DNA of 64,000 bases, from the NCBI RefSeq assembly GCF_003367905.1, contig NZ_CP029462.1:930001-994000 (forward strand), written 5' to 3'. This DNA is from Megasphaera stantonii (GTDB lineage: Bacteria > Bacillota > Negativicutes > Veillonellales > Megasphaeraceae). Under the pieces are notes generated by a model, which was given only the letters and a program-made list of their open reading frames with translations, was not told the origin of the DNA and did no database searches. Shown one piece after another: positions 61,746-64,000 of this stretch (positions are counted from its first letter, which is position 1; every line of letters starts with the position of its first letter). A program made the position numbers and the translations under genes.

Positions 61746-64000
61746 TTAGACCTTCCAGTTCATGCCAAAGTTGAACTGGTACGTGTCTTCATTGTCGTTG
61801 CCGATGGATTTTTCCATGTCCAGGTACATATAGGTGCCCTTGCTGAACTGATGGGAGAAGCCGAGGCCGATGTCGTACCACGTGCCTTCGTTTTCGTAAG
61901 TCGTGCTGAGAAGGCCCGTGGCGTCGCGGGCTTCAATGTCCTGATCGCCGAGGAATTCATGGAGCACGTCGGCCTTGATGTAGAAGGTGCTCTTTTCGCC
62001 GACGTCCTTACCGAGACGGAAGCCGACGCGGCCAATCAGGCTGTCGATGGCGTCGAGCTGGACGTGCGTATCCTGGCTCGTCGTGTAGTCGGCGTCGGTG
62101 ACATGAGCGTACTGGATCTGAGCCTGCGGCTCGATGTACCAGTTGTTGCCCAGGTCTTTCTTGCGGCCGTATTCGGCGCTGGCCGAGTAGACAAAGTTGC
62201 TGTAATCGCCAGTGACTTTTTCGCCGAGAGTTCTCGTGTACAGTTCGAAATCATTGGACAATCTGCCGAATTTCAAGACGTAGTCCGTGTAATGGCCCTT
62301 ATTGCCCAGCCACGTATCGTAGAACCAGATGCCGCCGCGGCGAACGTCGCCTTCACCGGCTACGTTCTTGTAGTCCGCCGTGCCGCGCATGTAGTCGATG
62401 GCCACTCCCTGACGGTGTTCGCCGTCTTCACGGTCGTTCACCCGCGTATCATAGCCCAGTTCCATCATGGTGTTCATACTGCGGAAGGCGTCGGACTTGC
62501 CGATGCGGTCGTGACGCATACGAACCCAGAGGCCTTCGTCGCCATCGATGTAACGAGCTTCGCCCATGCGCTTGTTCAGGCGGTCCATGTATACGGCGTT
62601 GGAGTAGTTAATTCGCGACATGGCAACGACAGTTTTACCGGCGTCAGACGTCGTATCGCCAGACGACGTACGGGTCAGATACCAGTTCGTACCATCAGTA
62701 TACGTTTCATCTACATATTCATCGCCCGGTTTCGTTTCTGTAAAGTCAGTACCATTATAGCCTGTATTTTCCGTGTCTGCCGTCGTGTATTTTTCATTTT
62801 CAATGGTAAGCGCCATATCCATAACGCCGATATCCCGCATCATGACGCGCGCTTTATTTCCATATCCATTTTCGCCTTCATACTGGCCCACGAAGGATAA
62901 CTTATCCGTCGAGGCGTTTACCGTAGCAAAACGGAGTTTTTCGCCGTCAGCCATGTCTTCCACGCCCGTAAGGCGATTGATAAATATGGTTTGTTCCCCT
63001 GCCGAGGCATTCGGGTCTTTGATGTACAGCATATCGCTGACATTATGATTATCATGGTTCAAGTCCATGACAAAGGTATGATTCCCCGTAATCGTATCGA
63101 CATGTACGGCATGAGACGTTGTCTTTTCATTCTCGCTGTTGCGCATGTCGATAATACCGCCGTCACCCTTTAAGCTGGTCAGCCAGCTCTGACCCGTAAC
63201 ATCCCAGTACGAACCGCTGCCCATCGTGAGGTTGACTTCGCCGCCGCGATAAATCGTACTGCTGAAGGCCGGGTTAAAGAACTGGATATGCTCGTCATTT
63301 ACAATCTTATCGTTGGCGTCACCATAATCGTCCGTACGGCCTACCAACGAGCCGCCGTTGCCCAGATCGACGTTCAGTACGCCGTTGTTACCGGCAAGGA
63401 GGTTGCCCGTAATAGAAATACCGGCCGAATTGCTCCTCGTCGTCGATTCCTGCGGCGCAATATCTACTTTTCCAGCATATGCTGACAACACATCGCCAGT
63501 AATGGAACTACCTGCGCCGTAATGCAACGTAACCTTTGCACGGTCTGCCTCATCTACACCTGCTTCTACCTTAGTTTCATCAAGATTTACAGCCGTACCA
63601 GCAGCAATAGCAATGTCCGCGCTGTTATGTGGCTGAAGTGCAGACGTTTCTGCGTACCGATCCGTACTAATAAGCGTACTGCCGTTGATTTCAATATTCG
63701 CACCCTCATAGGCCCAAATCGTTCTTTCTAATGTCGTATCATCATCAGGATCATCGGCGTATGTTCTAAATTCATTCCAATCGCCAGATACGGTAATATT
63801 GGCACTGTCTTCTGCATACAAGGAAGAAATAACTTTTCTGTTTTTGAATGAAGTTTCTGGGTCTGTATTTTTATCTTCATTCAAATCCCCCGCATTAGCA
63901 ATAATTGCAGCAGAATAAACTTCGTTTTTCTTTGACGCGGTTTCCTCCAAACCATTTACAATGATAGTCGTATTTTCACCACTCCCATAAACTGCACCAG
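61746..64000 (-). CDS. Autotransporter, C-terminal part (cut by window edge)
   Basis: At least 750 residues; the frame is open to the right edge so the N-terminus and signal are missing. The passenger (to about residue 440 of the visible part) is Gly/Asn/Thr/Ser-rich with short beta-helix-like repeats (GDWNEF, GNLLAGNNGVLNVDLGNGGSLVG). The last 280 residues are a type V beta-barrel (from MSRINYSNAVYMDRLNKRMGEARY) ending in YQFNFGMNWKV, with aromatic alternation. It delivers its passenger to the cell surface; the function of the passenger is unknown. Confidence 0.92.
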   Translation of the reverse strand, partial: GAVYGSGENTTIIVNGLEETASKKNEVYSAAIIANAGDLNEDKNTDPETSFKNRKVISSLYAEDSANITVSGDWNEFRTYADDPDDDTTLERTIWAYEGANIEINGSTLISTDRYAETSALQPHNSADIAIAAGTAVNLDETKVEAGVDEADRAKVTLHYGAGSSITGDVLSAYAGKVDIAPQESTTRSNSAGISITGNLLAGNNGVLNVDLGNGGSLVGRTDDYGDANDKIVNDEHIQFFNPAFSSTIYRGGEVNLTMGSGSYWDVTGQSWLTSLKGDGGIIDMRNSENEKTTSHAVHVDTITGNHTFVMDLNHDNHNVSDMLYIKDPNASAGEQTIFINRLTGVEDMADGEKLRFATVNASTDKLSFVGQYEGENGYGNKARVMMRDIGVMDMALTIENEKYTTADTENTGYNGTDFTETKPGDEYVDETYTDGTNWYLTRTSSGDTTSDAGKTVVAMSRINYSNAVYMDRLNKRMGEARYIDGDEGLWVRMRHDRIGKSDAFRSMNTMMELGYDTRVNDREDGEHRQGVAIDYMRGTADYKNVAGEGDVRRGGIWFYDTWLGNKGHYTDYVLKFGRLSNDFELYTRTLGEKVTGDYSNFVYSASAEYGRKKDLGNNWYIEPQAQIQYAHVTDADYTTSQDTHVQLDAIDSLIGRVGFRLGKDVGEKSTFYIKADVLHEFLGDQDIEARDATGLLSTTYENEGTWYDIGLGFSHQFSKGTYMYLDMEKSIGNDNEDTYQFNFGMNWKV

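Overview
The window looks like the chromosome of a diderm Firmicute (class Negativicutes; a Veillonellaceae/Megasphaera-like genus is my best guess, not proven). It combines Firmicute regulation (a T-box, a tandem glycine riboswitch, a CcpN/PpsR pair, a zinc-type L28) with a true outer membrane: a TamB-like protein, a TolC, an MlaEFD system, a secretin and a classical autotransporter. GC content is fairly high and most genes lie on the minus strand in tight operons. I saw no rRNA, tRNA, prophage or CRISPR array.

Layout. 1-6.4 kb: envelope operon mlaE-mlaF-mlaD-tolC followed by a TamB-like gene cut by the left edge. The MlaD carries its own C-terminal beta-barrel-like region. 6.6-11 kb: a nitroreductase and a zinc-uptake locus, in which znuC-znuB-zur-serine hydrolase is divergent from znuA around a shared candidate Zur operator. 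11-15 kb: a PH-like membrane protein, a sodium symporter behind a phenylalanine-type T-box with two expression platforms, and an MFS gene broken by an in-frame TGA. 15-19 kb: pgi-galE followed by a small inner-membrane protein and a compact secretin. 19-21 kb: an AGCS amino-acid symporter behind a tandem glycine riboswitch. 21-27 kb: the run guaB-tagA-psd-pssA-GT2-surE (phospholipid and surface glycan synthesis). 27-29 kb: recG and divergent rpmB.

29-36 kb: three translationally coupled genes that I consider the least explained part of the window. They are a 1625-residue multidomain protein (HD, alpha-helical repeats, NMN-adenylyltransferase-like and phosphoribosyltransferase-like regions), a lactate/malate-dehydrogenase-like protein and a two-module flavoprotein. 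36-46 kb: the PEP-pyruvate node, with ppsR and ccpN separated from ppsA by an IS30-family element (complete ends, 13-bp direct repeats) that may have given ccpN a hybrid promoter; then PBP1A, pyruvate kinase and methylglyoxal synthase. 46-52 kb: an M13 peptidase, queC, an EamA transporter and an APC permease.

52-61 kb: one 11-gene molybdenum operon (modE, moeA-like, moaC, moaA, MOSC-Mog fusion, modABC, xdhC, yqeC, mocA). It covers molybdate uptake, parts of cofactor synthesis and maturation of a molybdenum hydroxylase that is not itself in the window. 61-64 kb: a triple zinc-finger protein and the C-terminal part of an autotransporter cut by the right edge.
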